A DNA stretch of 40,884 nt from NCBI GenBank assembly GCA_019423755.1, contig JAHZAU010000020.1, positions 1 to 40,884 of the forward strand. Direction: 5' to 3'. Positions 34,049-40,884 of this stretch are shown in pieces (the first letter of the stretch is position 1; each line of letters opens with the position of its first letter). Source of the DNA: Oscillospiraceae bacterium. Lineage in GTDB: Bacteria > Bacillota > Clostridia > Oscillospirales > Ruminococcaceae. Position numbers and translations under genes: made by a program. The notes beneath the pieces were generated by a model that worked only from the letters and a program-made list of their open reading frames with translations, was not told the origin of the DNA and made no database searches.

Positions 34049-34088
34049 AGCTGCCCTTCCCGGGAATGGGGGAGGGGCAGCTGTTTTT
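34049..34088. terminator. Bidirectional terminator, S component / MATE gene
   Basis: Stem of at least 8 bp (34049-34056 with 34075-34082) with more pairs inside, A-run to the left and T-run to the right, between convergent genes. Confidence 0.88.
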
Positions 34089-34106
34089 TGTCCGGTTTTG
34101 TTGGGA

Positions 34107-35477
34107 TCAGGTGTTGAGGCCCTGGATCGCCGATACCCACTGCACCCGCAGGATGAGCACCACCGCGATGAGGGCGGCCATGTAGTTGGAAAACAGGTTG
34201 CCCCAGAACACCGAGTAGAAGGACAGGGTGTGCTCGGTAAGCAGGATGAAGATGTAGCGCAGCAGCCAGATGCGCAGGAAACCCAGCACCAGGGGCACGC
34301 GGGTCCTTCCCAGGCCGATGAACGCGCCCTGGATGACCATGCAGATACCGAAGCCCACCACCGAGTAGGTGTAGATGTGCAGGGAGTTGTTAGCAATCTC
34401 CAGCACGTCAGGCTCATGGGTAAAGAGGATGGTCAGATGGGAGGACAGCGGCACCACCACGGCGATGATCAGCACCGCGGTAATGGCGCTGAGCACACAG
34501 CCCCGGAAGGTGGAGCGGCGGGCCTTGTCGCCCTGGCCCGCGCCGATGTTCATGCTGACCATGGTGGTCACCGCCGAACCGAAGGCGGAAGGGAGGTTGA
34601 AGCAGACGGCGGTGATGTTGTTGGCGATGCCCTGGCCGTTGAGCACCACAGCGCCGTATTTCTGCACTTCGTTGTTGATGAGGAAGAAGCCCAGGTTGAG
34701 CATCAGGCTGGAAAGCATGGACGGGATGCCCAACTGTACCAGGTCCCGCAGCACCGTCCGGTCAAAGCGGAAGCCCCGGATGGAAAGCTTTTCTTCCCCT
34801 TCGCCCACAAACAGCTCAAAGAACATCCAGATGGACACCACCACGTTGGAGCAGAAGGAGGAGGCCACGCAGCCCACCACGTCCCACCGCAGCCAAACGA
34901 TAAACACCAGGTTGAAGAAGATCTTCAGCCCCAGCATGATCACCATGCGGATAAAGGTGGCTTCCGGGTGCCCGGTGGCGTTTTTGATGGCGTTGTAGAT
35001 GAACTCCAAAAAGTAAAAAGGCAGCACCAGGGAGTAGAGGCTAATGTATAAAAATACATTGTGGGAGATCTCCGGGTCCACGTTGGCGGAGATGGGCAGG
35101 GAGATGAGCGCCAGCACCGGCATCATCAAAATGCCCAAACAGAAGCCGGTGACGAAGATCTGGCTGGAAATGTGGCGCACCTGCTGGGTGTCGCCCCGGC
35201 CGTTGATCTGGCCGATAATGGCCATAGCCGCCACCGAAAGGCCCTGGGCCAGAGCGGTCATCATGTTGATGATGGGCTCGCTGTAGGTGACGGCGCTGGC
35301 CACCAGGGTGCCGGAGATGTTGTTGACGAACAGCCCGTCGGAAAGGGGCATGAGCGACTGGACGACGCTCATCATCAGGGTGGGGAAGGCCAACAGAAGC
35401 AGGGTCTTGGTGATGCTGCCGTGCAGGATCAGCTCGCGGCGCTGCTCGGTGGTCTGACGCAGAAAGGATAAATTCAT
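34107..35477 (-). CDS. MATE-family efflux transporter
   Basis: A 456-residue membrane protein with 12 predicted helices in two homologous halves, the MatE layout. The first half has TLLLLAFPTLMMSVVQSLMP; the second has IPSMLSSLMLNLGFFLINN and later VVGFGICMVIQGAFIGLGRT. It should export organic cations or other toxic compounds by Na+ or H+ antiport. ATG 35477 follows GGAGG; the upstream in-frame ATG has no ribosome site. It stands alone with promoter and terminator. Confidence 0.94.
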   Translation of the reverse strand: MNLSFLRQTTEQRRELILHGSITKTLLLLAFPTLMMSVVQSLMPLSDGLFVNNISGTLVASAVTYSEPIINMMTALAQGLSVAAMAIIGQINGRGDTQQVRHISSQIFVTGFCLGILMMPVLALISLPISANVDPEISHNVFLYISLYSLVLPFYFLEFIYNAIKNATGHPEATFIRMVIMLGLKIFFNLVFIVWLRWDVVGCVASSFCSNVVVSIWMFFELFVGEGEEKLSIRGFRFDRTVLRDLVQLGIPSMLSSLMLNLGFFLINNEVQKYGAVVLNGQGIANNITAVCFNLPSAFGSAVTTMVSMNIGAGQGDKARRSTFRGCVLSAITAVLIIAVVVPLSSHLTILFTHEPDVLEIANNSLHIYTYSVVGFGICMVIQGAFIGLGRTRVPLVLGFLRIWLLRYIFILLTEHTLSFYSVFWGNLFSNYMAALIAVVLILRVQWVSAIQGLNT

Positions 35478-35547
35478 GGTCGATCGTTCCTCCAAAAAGT
35501 ACCCGCGACCAGCGTCAAAAGGCTCCGGCCGTTTCATATTTATGAGT

Positions 35548-35576
35548 ATTTTACCATGATTTTACCCAATTAGCAA
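35548..35576 (-). promoter_or_regulatory. Promoter of the MATE gene
   Basis: On the minus strand: TTGCTA (35571-35576), a 17-base spacer and TAAAAT (35548-35553) preceded by TGG, 71 bases before the start. Confidence 0.7.
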
Positions 35577-35660
35577 GTAAAAGAGACCCCCGCTTCCTTC
35601 CTCCTCCTTTGTGGAAGTTGCTAAGAGACCGCACGGTTTCTTCCAGAATATGTACAAAGG

Positions 35661-36359
35661 CTACCGCGCAGACGGCACCTCCTCCCCAAACAGCCCCCGC
35701 AGCTCCTCAATGGCCTTTTTCTCGATGCGGGATACATACGACCGCGAGATCCCCAAACGCTTTGCTACCTCGCGCTGGGTCAGGGGGACGGTGCCGTAAA
35801 GGCCGTAGCGCAGCGTTAGGATCTGCCGCTCCCGGGCGGGGAGCTGGCTTTGCAGGAACTGGTAAAGCTTGTGGGACTGGATGTTTAGGTCGATGCTGTC
35901 CAGGATGTTGGTCTCGTCCTGGATGATGTCCATGAGGCTGATGGAGTTGCCGTCCTTGTCCACATCCACCGGCGCGCTGATGGAGACGTCGTTTTGGGTC
36001 TTTTTCTTGCTGCGGAAGTGCATGAGGATCTCGTTTTCGATGCAGCGGGAAGCATAGGTGGCAAAGCGGGTGCCCTTGGTGTAGTCGAAGCTGGACACCG
36101 CCTTGATGAGCCCGATGGTGCCGATGGAGATCAGGTCCTCCTGGTCTCGGTAGGCGGAGTAGTATTTTTTGATAATGTGCGCCACCAGACGCAGGTTGTG
36201 CTCAATGAGCATGGAGCGGGCCTCCGGGTCGCCTTCGGCCATCCGCTGCAGGCAGTCGGTTTCCTCCTCCTTGGTAAGGGGGCGGGGGAAGGACCCCGTT
36301 CCGGTGATGTGCAGGGCAAAATAGAGCATTCCGCAGAGGGCAGGCAGCAAAAGATACAT
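35661..36359 (-). CDS. sigK: Sporulation sigma factor sigma-K (pro-form)
   Basis: A 232-residue sigma factor of the SigE/SigK group, active in the mother cell late in sporulation. A hydrophobic N-terminus of about 20 residues precedes FPRPLTKEEE, as in pro-sigma-K, which is cleaved to activate it. Region 2 has DLISIGTIGLIKAVSSFD and GTRFATYASRCIENEILMHFR; region 4 ends with LTQREVAKRLGISRSYVSRIE. The gene is continuous, with no skin-type interruption. ATG 36359 follows AGGAGG. It indicates an endospore-forming lineage. SigE would be the closest alternative, but the N-terminus favours SigK. Confidence 0.93.
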   Translation of the reverse strand: MYLLLPALCGMLYFALHITGTGSFPRPLTKEEETDCLQRMAEGDPEARSMLIEHNLRLVAHIIKKYYSAYRDQEDLISIGTIGLIKAVSSFDYTKGTRFATYASRCIENEILMHFRSKKKTQNDVSISAPVDVDKDGNSISLMDIIQDETNILDSIDLNIQSHKLYQFLQSQLPARERQILTLRYGLYGTVPLTQREVAKRLGISRSYVSRIEKKAIEELRGLFGEEVPSAR

Positions 36360-36456
36360 AAAACTTCCTCCTATCTAAGCAAGTGGGCAGAGCGCCCCTT
36401 CTGCCAAAGATATGAAGCATAGGCGAAATTCGTGTCTGTCCGCCGGGGATTTTCCG

Positions 36457-36485
36457 TTGACGGTGGCGGCGCAGGGCGGTAAAAT
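36457..36485 (+). promoter_or_regulatory. Promoter of the EFR1 operon
   Basis: TTGACG (36457-36462), a 17-base spacer and TAAAAT (36480-36485), 67 bases before the start. Confidence 0.7.
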
Positions 36486-36551
36486 ATAGGAAAATAGCCG
36501 GGCGAAGACCTGTTTGACGGGGATCTGCCCAAAGAAAGGAAGCTGGATTGG

Positions 36552-37295
36552 ATGATCTTTTATTTTTCCGGGACCGGAAACTCCCGCTGGGTGGCGCAGC
36601 AGATCGCGGCCCGGACCGGGGACCGGGCAGAGGACCTGGCGGCGCTGAGCGCGGCGCCCGACCTGAGGGGAGAGGGGCAGATCGGCCTGGTGTTCCCCAT
36701 TTACGCCTGGGGCGCGCCGGAGCCGGTGCTGTCTTTTGCTAAGACGCTGCCGCGGGATGGCGGGGCCTTCTCCTTTGCGGTCTGCACCTGTGGCGAGGAA
36801 GCGGGGTTTGCTATGAAGAAGCTGGGCCAGGTTTGGCCCCTTGCCAGCAGTTACAGCTTGGTCATGCCCAATAACTACATCATCGGCGCGGATGTGGACG
36901 ACGACGCTGCCGCCCGCCGCAAGATCCAGGCGGCCCGGGAGGAGATCGCCCGCATCGCCGGGGAGATCCGGGAGCGCCGCCCGGTGTACCGGGTGGAGGA
37001 AGGCTCCCATCCGGGGCTGAAATCCAGCCTGGTCAACTGGGGCTTCAACCGGTTTGCCCGCAGCACCAAGCCCTTTTTGGCCCAGGACAGCTGCATCGGC
37101 TGCGGCAAATGCGCTCAAAACTGCCCCGCCGGGACCATCACCCTTTCCGGCGGCCGTCCGGTTTGGGGCCAGCGGTGCTACCAGTGCCTGCGGTGCATCA
37201 ACGAGTGTCCGGTGAGAGCCATCCAGTACGGCAAGTCTACCGAAGCCCGGGGCCGCTACACCATCGGTCGATATCTCCCCGAGGACGAGGCGTAG
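36552..37295 (+). CDS. EFR1-family ferredoxin/flavodoxin-like protein
   Basis: A 247-residue two-domain protein. Residues 1 to about 165 are flavodoxin-like, with FSGTGNSRWVAQQI as FMN-phosphate loop and FPIYAWGAPEPV. The C-terminal part carries two [4Fe-4S] sites, Cys181/184/187/191 and Cys209/212/215/219. It transfers electrons within the cytoplasm of anaerobes; partners are unknown. The ATG has AAAGGAAG upstream. It is first of three closely spaced genes with a small membrane protein and a hydrolase. Confidence 0.93.
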   Translation: MIFYFSGTGNSRWVAQQIAARTGDRAEDLAALSAAPDLRGEGQIGLVFPIYAWGAPEPVLSFAKTLPRDGGAFSFAVCTCGEEAGFAMKKLGQVWPLASSYSLVMPNNYIIGADVDDDAAARRKIQAAREEIARIAGEIRERRPVYRVEEGSHPGLKSSLVNWGFNRFARSTKPFLAQDSCIGCGKCAQNCPAGTITLSGGRPVWGQRCYQCLRCINECPVRAIQYGKSTEARGRYTIGRYLPEDEA

Positions 37296-37315
37296 CCGGG
37301 AAGGAGCTTGGAAAA

Positions 37316-37764
37316 TTGGATATTCTTTCGATTGCGATCTTGATCTTTATTGTGATGGAATCGGCCAACGTGGCCATCCTGTATTTCTGGCCGGGCAGCC
37401 GGCTGGGCAACGGCGGGGGGTGTTTGACGCCTTCCACAACAGCGAAAGCGAGGAGCAGAAGCTGTTTTCCTCCTACCTGGTCAACTGGGTGGCGGGGGTG
37501 AAGCTGATCTTCCTCTTCCTGCTGGCGGTGGTCCTGGCGGTGGGTACCGAAACGGTGCGCCGGTGGGCGGTGGTGGCGATGATCCTTTCCATCGCTACCT
37601 ATTCCTGGCGGCTGCACCCCATCATCAAAAAGCTGGACGCCATGGGTGCCATCACCCCCAAGGGCTATTCCAAGGCGCTGGGCGGGATGATCTTGGGCTT
37701 TTTAATCATGTTTAGCTTGGCGCTGGCGGTGCATCTGCTGATGGGAGAGGCAAGTTTTGAGTAA
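37316..37764 (+). pseudogene. Small membrane protein interrupted by a poly-G frameshift
   Basis: A TTG start at 37316 with AAGGAG upstream opens LDILSIAILIFIVMESANV, a first membrane helix. At six consecutive G (37415-37420) the frame runs into an unlike sequence and stops at 37501, while the -1 frame continues with FDAFHNSESEEQKLFSSYL and two or three more helices to 37764. With seven G the gene would be one frame of about 149 residues. It may be a mutation, a sequencing error, a phase-variable tract or a -1 slippage site. The family is not recognised. Its end overlaps the next gene by 8 bp, so the continuous form is the ancestral one. Confidence 0.75.
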
Positions 37765-38473
37765 AACAAAGAAAAAATGGCTTTGGGCCGCCGGTATCCT
37801 GCTGGCGGTGGTGGTGCTTTTTGGCGGTGTGTTCTTCTGGTATGTGTCCGACTACTACCGGGCGGAACCCAGCGCTTTGGCGGTGCTGGAAAAGGAGGAC
37901 GTCACGGCGGAGGACGGTTTGACCATCCTTTGGGCCGCGGAGACCACCGACACCGCCCTGATCTTCTACCCGGGGGCCAAGGTGGAGGAGGAGGCCTATC
38001 TGCCGCTGCTGGACCAGATCCGGCAGACCGGTTTGACCTGCATTTTGGTGGAGATGCCCTTTCATATGGCCATCTTTGACCCCAACGCGGCGGAGGGGGT
38101 CATGGACCGCTTCCCGGAGGTGGAGCACTGGTATCTGGCCGGGCACTCCATGGGCGGGGCGATGGCCTCGAAGTTTGCCGCGGAACACACCGGCCAGGTG
38201 GACGGCCTGATTTTGCTGGGAGCGTATATCTACGGCGACTATCCGCCGGAGGACACCCTGACCATCTACGGCTCTTTGAACCAAAGCGTGGAGGATAAGC
38301 TGGACTACACCGAAAATGTGGTGGAGATCCCCGGCGGCAACCATGCGCAGTTTGGCAACTACGGCCCCCAAAAGGGCGATCTGCCCGCCACCATTTCGGC
38401 AGAGGAGCAGCAGGCCCAGGCGGTGGCTGCCATTGGGGATTTCCTCGCTCAAAGACAGACGGCGCAACCATAA
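37757..38473 (+). CDS. Membrane-anchored alpha/beta hydrolase
   Basis: A 238-residue protein with an N-terminal anchor helix (about 8-28) and an alpha/beta-hydrolase domain outside the membrane. The nucleophile is Ser131 in AGHSMGGAM and the catalytic His is probably His196 in GGNHAQFG. It resembles the Abhydrolase_5 group; the substrate, an ester or peptide, is unknown. The start is TTG at 37757, overlapping the preceding gene by 8 bp with GGGAGAGG upstream, so it is translationally coupled to it. Confidence 0.88.
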   Translation: MSKTKKKWLWAAGILLAVVVLFGGVFFWYVSDYYRAEPSALAVLEKEDVTAEDGLTILWAAETTDTALIFYPGAKVEEEAYLPLLDQIRQTGLTCILVEMPFHMAIFDPNAAEGVMDRFPEVEHWYLAGHSMGGAMASKFAAEHTGQVDGLILLGAYIYGDYPPEDTLTIYGSLNQSVEDKLDYTENVVEIPGGNHAQFGNYGPQKGDLPATISAEEQQAQAVAAIGDFLAQRQTAQP

Positions 38474-38479
38474 AAGAAG

Positions 38480-38522
38480 ACACCCGGACCTTCCCTCAAG
38501 CGGGGCGGTACGGGTGTTTTTT
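38480..38522. terminator. Terminator of the EFR1 operon, likely bidirectional
   Basis: An 11-bp stem with one mismatch (38480-38490 with 38507-38517) then six T (38517-38522). The minus-strand side is also T-rich and lies just after the small minus-strand gene. Confidence 0.82.
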
Positions 38523-38526
38523 CTGC

Positions 38527-38730
38527 TTATTGGGCGTTGTCCCGCTCCTGGCGAAGAAGCTCGGAAGCGATGGTAAACGCATCGATGCGCCGCCGCGCCA
38601 GGGTGATCTGGGAGCGGTAGCGGGACGGCTCCGGCTTGGCCTCCAGGGTCAGGAGGGTCTGGCGCAGCTTGTGGATGGTGGAGTCGATCTGGCGCAGGGC
38701 CTCGGTCAGTTGTTCTGGGGTGTAGGGCAT
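38527..38730 (-). CDS. Small coiled-coil protein of unknown function
   Basis: A 67-residue, highly charged, almost wholly helical protein (MPYTPEQLTEALRQIDSTI, then a segment ending RRRIDAFTIASELLRQERD) without cysteine or signal. ATG 38730 follows GAGGAGG about four bases upstream; the longer frame upstream reads another gene's antisense frame. It follows the XRE regulator gene by 14 bp, so the two are co-transcribed and may act together. Confidence 0.75.
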   Translation of the reverse strand: MPYTPEQLTEALRQIDSTIHKLRQTLLTLEAKPEPSRYRSQITLARRRIDAFTIASELLRQERDNAQ

Positions 38731-38744
38731 GGTTTCCTCCTCAC

Positions 38745-39194
38745 TTAAATCTGGCCCTTCCACACCCGGGCCAGGATGTCCTTGAGCACCAGCATGGCGT
38801 CGGTGTGGTTGTAGCTGTATTCTACCTGCAGCTGGGTGAGCAGCTCCTGCAGCGGCGCCGCGTAGTCGCTGATGTGCACCGTCTTGTGGTAGGTCCCCAG
38901 CACCGGGTACTTTTTGCTCCAAACCTTGTTCCAGTCGATGCGGGCCTGGGCCTCGTCGCTGACGCTTTCGATCATCTGCTGGGCCTGCTGCTCGTCAAAG
39001 TCGTACTCGATCAGCTCGTCCAGGGTCATGTGGTAGAGCATGGCCAGCCCCTTGGATTGGCGGATGTCGGGCAGGGTCTCGCCGGTCTCCCACTTGGAGA
39101 TGGTCTGGCGGCTGACCCCCAGCTTTTCGGCTACGTTCTCCTGGGAAAGGCCGCTTTTCTTTCGGGCCTGAAACAGGCTGCTTCCGAAACTCAT
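38745..39194 (-). CDS. XRE-family transcriptional regulator
   Basis: A 149-residue protein with an N-terminal Cro/CI-type helix-turn-helix (about 5-60: LSQENVAEKLGVSRQTISKW, then GETLPDI) and a C-terminal part of about 85 residues with several aromatic residues and no recognised domain. The DNA targets are unknown. ATG 39194 has GAGGAGG seven bases upstream. A TATACT box (39232-39237) lies about 40 bases upstream on the minus strand, with a poor -35. Confidence 0.9.
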   Translation of the reverse strand: MSFGSSLFQARKKSGLSQENVAEKLGVSRQTISKWETGETLPDIRQSKGLAMLYHMTLDELIEYDFDEQQAQQMIESVSDEAQARIDWNKVWSKKYPVLGTYHKTVHISDYAAPLQELLTQLQVEYSYNHTDAMLVLKDILARVWKGQI

Positions 39195-39314
39195 CCGATG
39201 TCCTCCTCGCTTGTTTGAGATATCCACAGTATACCGCGCCGGCGGGTAAAAATCCACCAGCCAAAGCGGACAGTTTGGCCCGTTTTCTTAACAGCGGCGG
39301 GGCTTGCGGATAGG

Positions 39315-39349
39315 AAAAAGCCTGCCTGAGGATATCAGGCAGGCTTTTT
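39315..39349 (-). terminator. Terminator of the ABC exporter gene
   Basis: A 15-bp perfect palindromic stem (39315-39329 with 39335-39349) with a five-base loop and A/T-runs at both ends, 15 bases after the stop. Confidence 0.92.
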
Positions 39350-39364
39350 GCGTCCGGCGGAGGT

Positions 39365-40884
39365 TTAGGCCGGTTCCTCGGCGAAGTTGCCGGTGTACAG
39401 GCGGTAGTAGGTGCCCTTTTTGGCGATGAGCTCGTCGTGGGTACCGCGCTCGATGATGCGTCCCTGGTCCATGACCATGATGCAGTCGGCGTTCTGTACG
39501 GTGGAAAGCCGGTGGGCGATGACGAAGGTGGTGCGCCCGGTCATGAGGGCGTCCATGCCGTCCTGCACCAGCTTTTCGGTGCGGGTGTCGATGGAGGAGG
39601 TGGCTTCGTCCAGGATGAGCACCGGCGGGTCGGCCACGGCGGCCCGGGCGATGGCCAGCAGCTGGCGCTGGCCCTGGGACAGGTTGGCGCCGTCGCCGTG
39701 CAGCACGGTGTTGTAGCCGTCGGGCAGGCGGCGGATGAAGCCGTCGGCGTTGGCCAGGCGGGCCGCGGCGACGCATTCCTCATCGGAGGCGTTCAGGTTG
39801 CCGTAGCGGATGTTTTCCAGCACGGTGCCGGTAAACAGGTGGGTGTCCTGCAGCACGATGCCCAGGGAACGGCGCAGGTCCGGCTTTTTGATCTTGTTGA
39901 TGTTGATGCCGTCGTAGCGGATCTTACCGTCGGCAATGTCGTAGAAGCGGTTGATCAGGTTGGTGATGGTGGTCTTGCCGGCACCGGTGGCACCGACAAA
40001 GGCGATCTTCTGGCCGGGTTTGGCCCAAAGGCTGATGTTGTGCAGCACCATCTTCTCCGGGCTGTAGCCGAAGTCCACGTCGTCAAAGACCACGCCGCCC
40101 TGCAGTTTTGTGTAGGTGATGGTGCCGTCGGCCTTGTGGGGGTGCTTCCAGGCCCAGACGTTGGTGCGCTCGGCGGCTTCGGACATCTGGCCGTCGGCGC
40201 CTTCCTTGGCGTCCACCAGCTCCACATAGCCGTTGTCGGTCTCGGGGGTCTGATCCATCAGGTCGAAGACACGCTGGGCGCCGGCTGCGGCGTTGACCAC
40301 GAAGTTGACCTGCATGCTCACTTGGGTGATGGGCTGGGTGAAGCTCTTGTTGAGGCCCACAAAGCTGATGACGGTGCCCAGGGTCACGCCGCCCAGGCCG
40401 TTGATGCCCAAAACGGCGCCGACGATGGCGACCAGCGCGTAGCTGAGCCAGCCGATGTTGCCGTTGACCGGCATGAGGAGGTTTGCGTAACGGTTGGCCT
40501 TATCGGCGCTGTCCCGCAGGGCCTCGTTGACCCGGTGGAAGTCCTCCATAGCGGCCTGCTCGTGGCAAAAGACCTTGACCACCTTCTGGCCGTCCAGCAT
40601 CTCCTCGATGAAGCCGTCCACGATGCCCAGGTTGCGCTGCTGCTGGACGTAGAAGCGGCCGGAAAGCTTGGAGAAATTGGTGCTGACCAGGACCATGACC
40701 ACAGCGGTGAGCACCGAGATGATGGTGAGCACCGGGTTGAGCAGCAGCATGGTCACAAAGGTGGCCGCCATGGTGATGGAGGAGTTGATGACCTGGGGGA
40801 TGCTCTGACTCAGCAGCTGGCGCAGGGTGTCCACGTCGTTGGTGTACACCGACATGATGTCGCCGTGGGCGTGGGTGTCAAAAT
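39365..40884 (-). CDS. ABC-type exporter, fused permease/ATPase (5' end outside window)
   Basis: The last 505 residues or so of an ABC half-transporter; the start lies beyond 40884. The visible part begins in the membrane domain at the conserved THAHGDIMSVYTNDVDTL segment, with several helices. The ATPase has Walker A GATGAGKTT, Q-loop VLQDTHLF, signature LSQGQ, Walker B VLILDEATSSID and the switch His in IAHRLST. A 30-40-residue insert (ADGQMSEAAERTNVWAW and following) links the domains, as often in gut Clostridia. Such proteins usually pair with a second half-transporter, here probably upstream, to export drugs, lipids or peptides. Confidence 0.95.
   Translation of the reverse strand, partial: FDTHAHGDIMSVYTNDVDTLRQLLSQSIPQVINSSITMAATFVTMLLLNPVLTIISVLTAVVMVLVSTNFSKLSGRFYVQQQRNLGIVDGFIEEMLDGQKVVKVFCHEQAAMEDFHRVNEALRDSADKANRYANLLMPVNGNIGWLSYALVAIVGAVLGINGLGGVTLGTVISFVGLNKSFTQPITQVSMQVNFVVNAAAGAQRVFDLMDQTPETDNGYVELVDAKEGADGQMSEAAERTNVWAWKHPHKADGTITYTKLQGGVVFDDVDFGYSPEKMVLHNISLWAKPGQKIAFVGATGAGKTTITNLINRFYDIADGKIRYDGININKIKKPDLRRSLGIVLQDTHLFTGTVLENIRYGNLNASDEECVAAARLANADGFIRRLPDGYNTVLHGDGANLSQGQRQLLAIARAAVADPPVLILDEATSSIDTRTEKLVQDGMDALMTGRTTFVIAHRLSTVQNADCIMVMDQGRIIERGTHDELIAKKGTYYRLYTGNFAEEPA

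Noticed and set aside
35623..35642. Short hairpin downstream of sigK as terminator
   Set aside because: The stem is weak (about 8 pairs with wobble) and no T-run follows on the minus strand.

Overview
The window is about 41 kb of GC-rich, densely packed bacterial chromosome. It fits an anaerobic, endospore-forming member of the Clostridia, most likely an Oscillospiraceae/Ruminococcaceae-type gut bacterium. The evidence is strong AGGAGG-type ribosome sites, an intact sporulation sigma-K gene, EFR1-type ferredoxin/flavodoxin and energy-coupling-factor transporter genes, and SipW-type signal peptidases. The species cannot be named from sequence alone. I saw no tRNA, rRNA, CRISPR array, insertion sequence or phage gene.

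Positions 1-8745 hold the most distinctive locus, a cell-surface system. A histidine kinase and an OmpR-type response regulator lie on the minus strand, with a large repeat-bearing surface protein gene between them on the plus strand. Divergent from the regulator is a six-gene operon with two SipW-type signal peptidases and four small exported proteins whose signal peptides look SipW-dependent. Two of these are related to each other and resemble TasA/BsaA matrix or pilin proteins. One has a sortase-like C-terminus and one a heptad-repeat stalk. The likely product is a regulated surface fibre or biofilm matrix.

Positions 8746-21190 are mostly housekeeping and accessory metabolism: a TVP38-type membrane protein overlapping a DUF1846 protein, a tandem pair of S9 serine peptidases, a DEAD-box helicase with a GNAT acetyltransferase, a split ThrE-type exporter with a P-loop kinase-like protein, and a polysaccharide flippase. 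Positions 21280-28090 (all minus strand) hold a molybdopterin oxidoreductase operon with its four-cluster ferredoxin and MobB, then aldose 1-epimerase, an MscS channel and a DUF4349 lipoprotein.

Positions 28411-34010 (plus strand) hold an ECF sigma factor, purC, a frameshifted membrane protein that is probably the sigma factor's partner, an AraC regulator, a PepSY-like membrane protein, a DUF3842 protein and an ECF transporter S component. The S component has a leader with its own terminator, a candidate riboswitch or attenuator. Positions 34107-40884 hold a MATE exporter, sigK, an EFR1 ferredoxin operon containing a poly-G frameshift, a small XRE-regulator operon and the 3' part of an ABC exporter cut by the window end.
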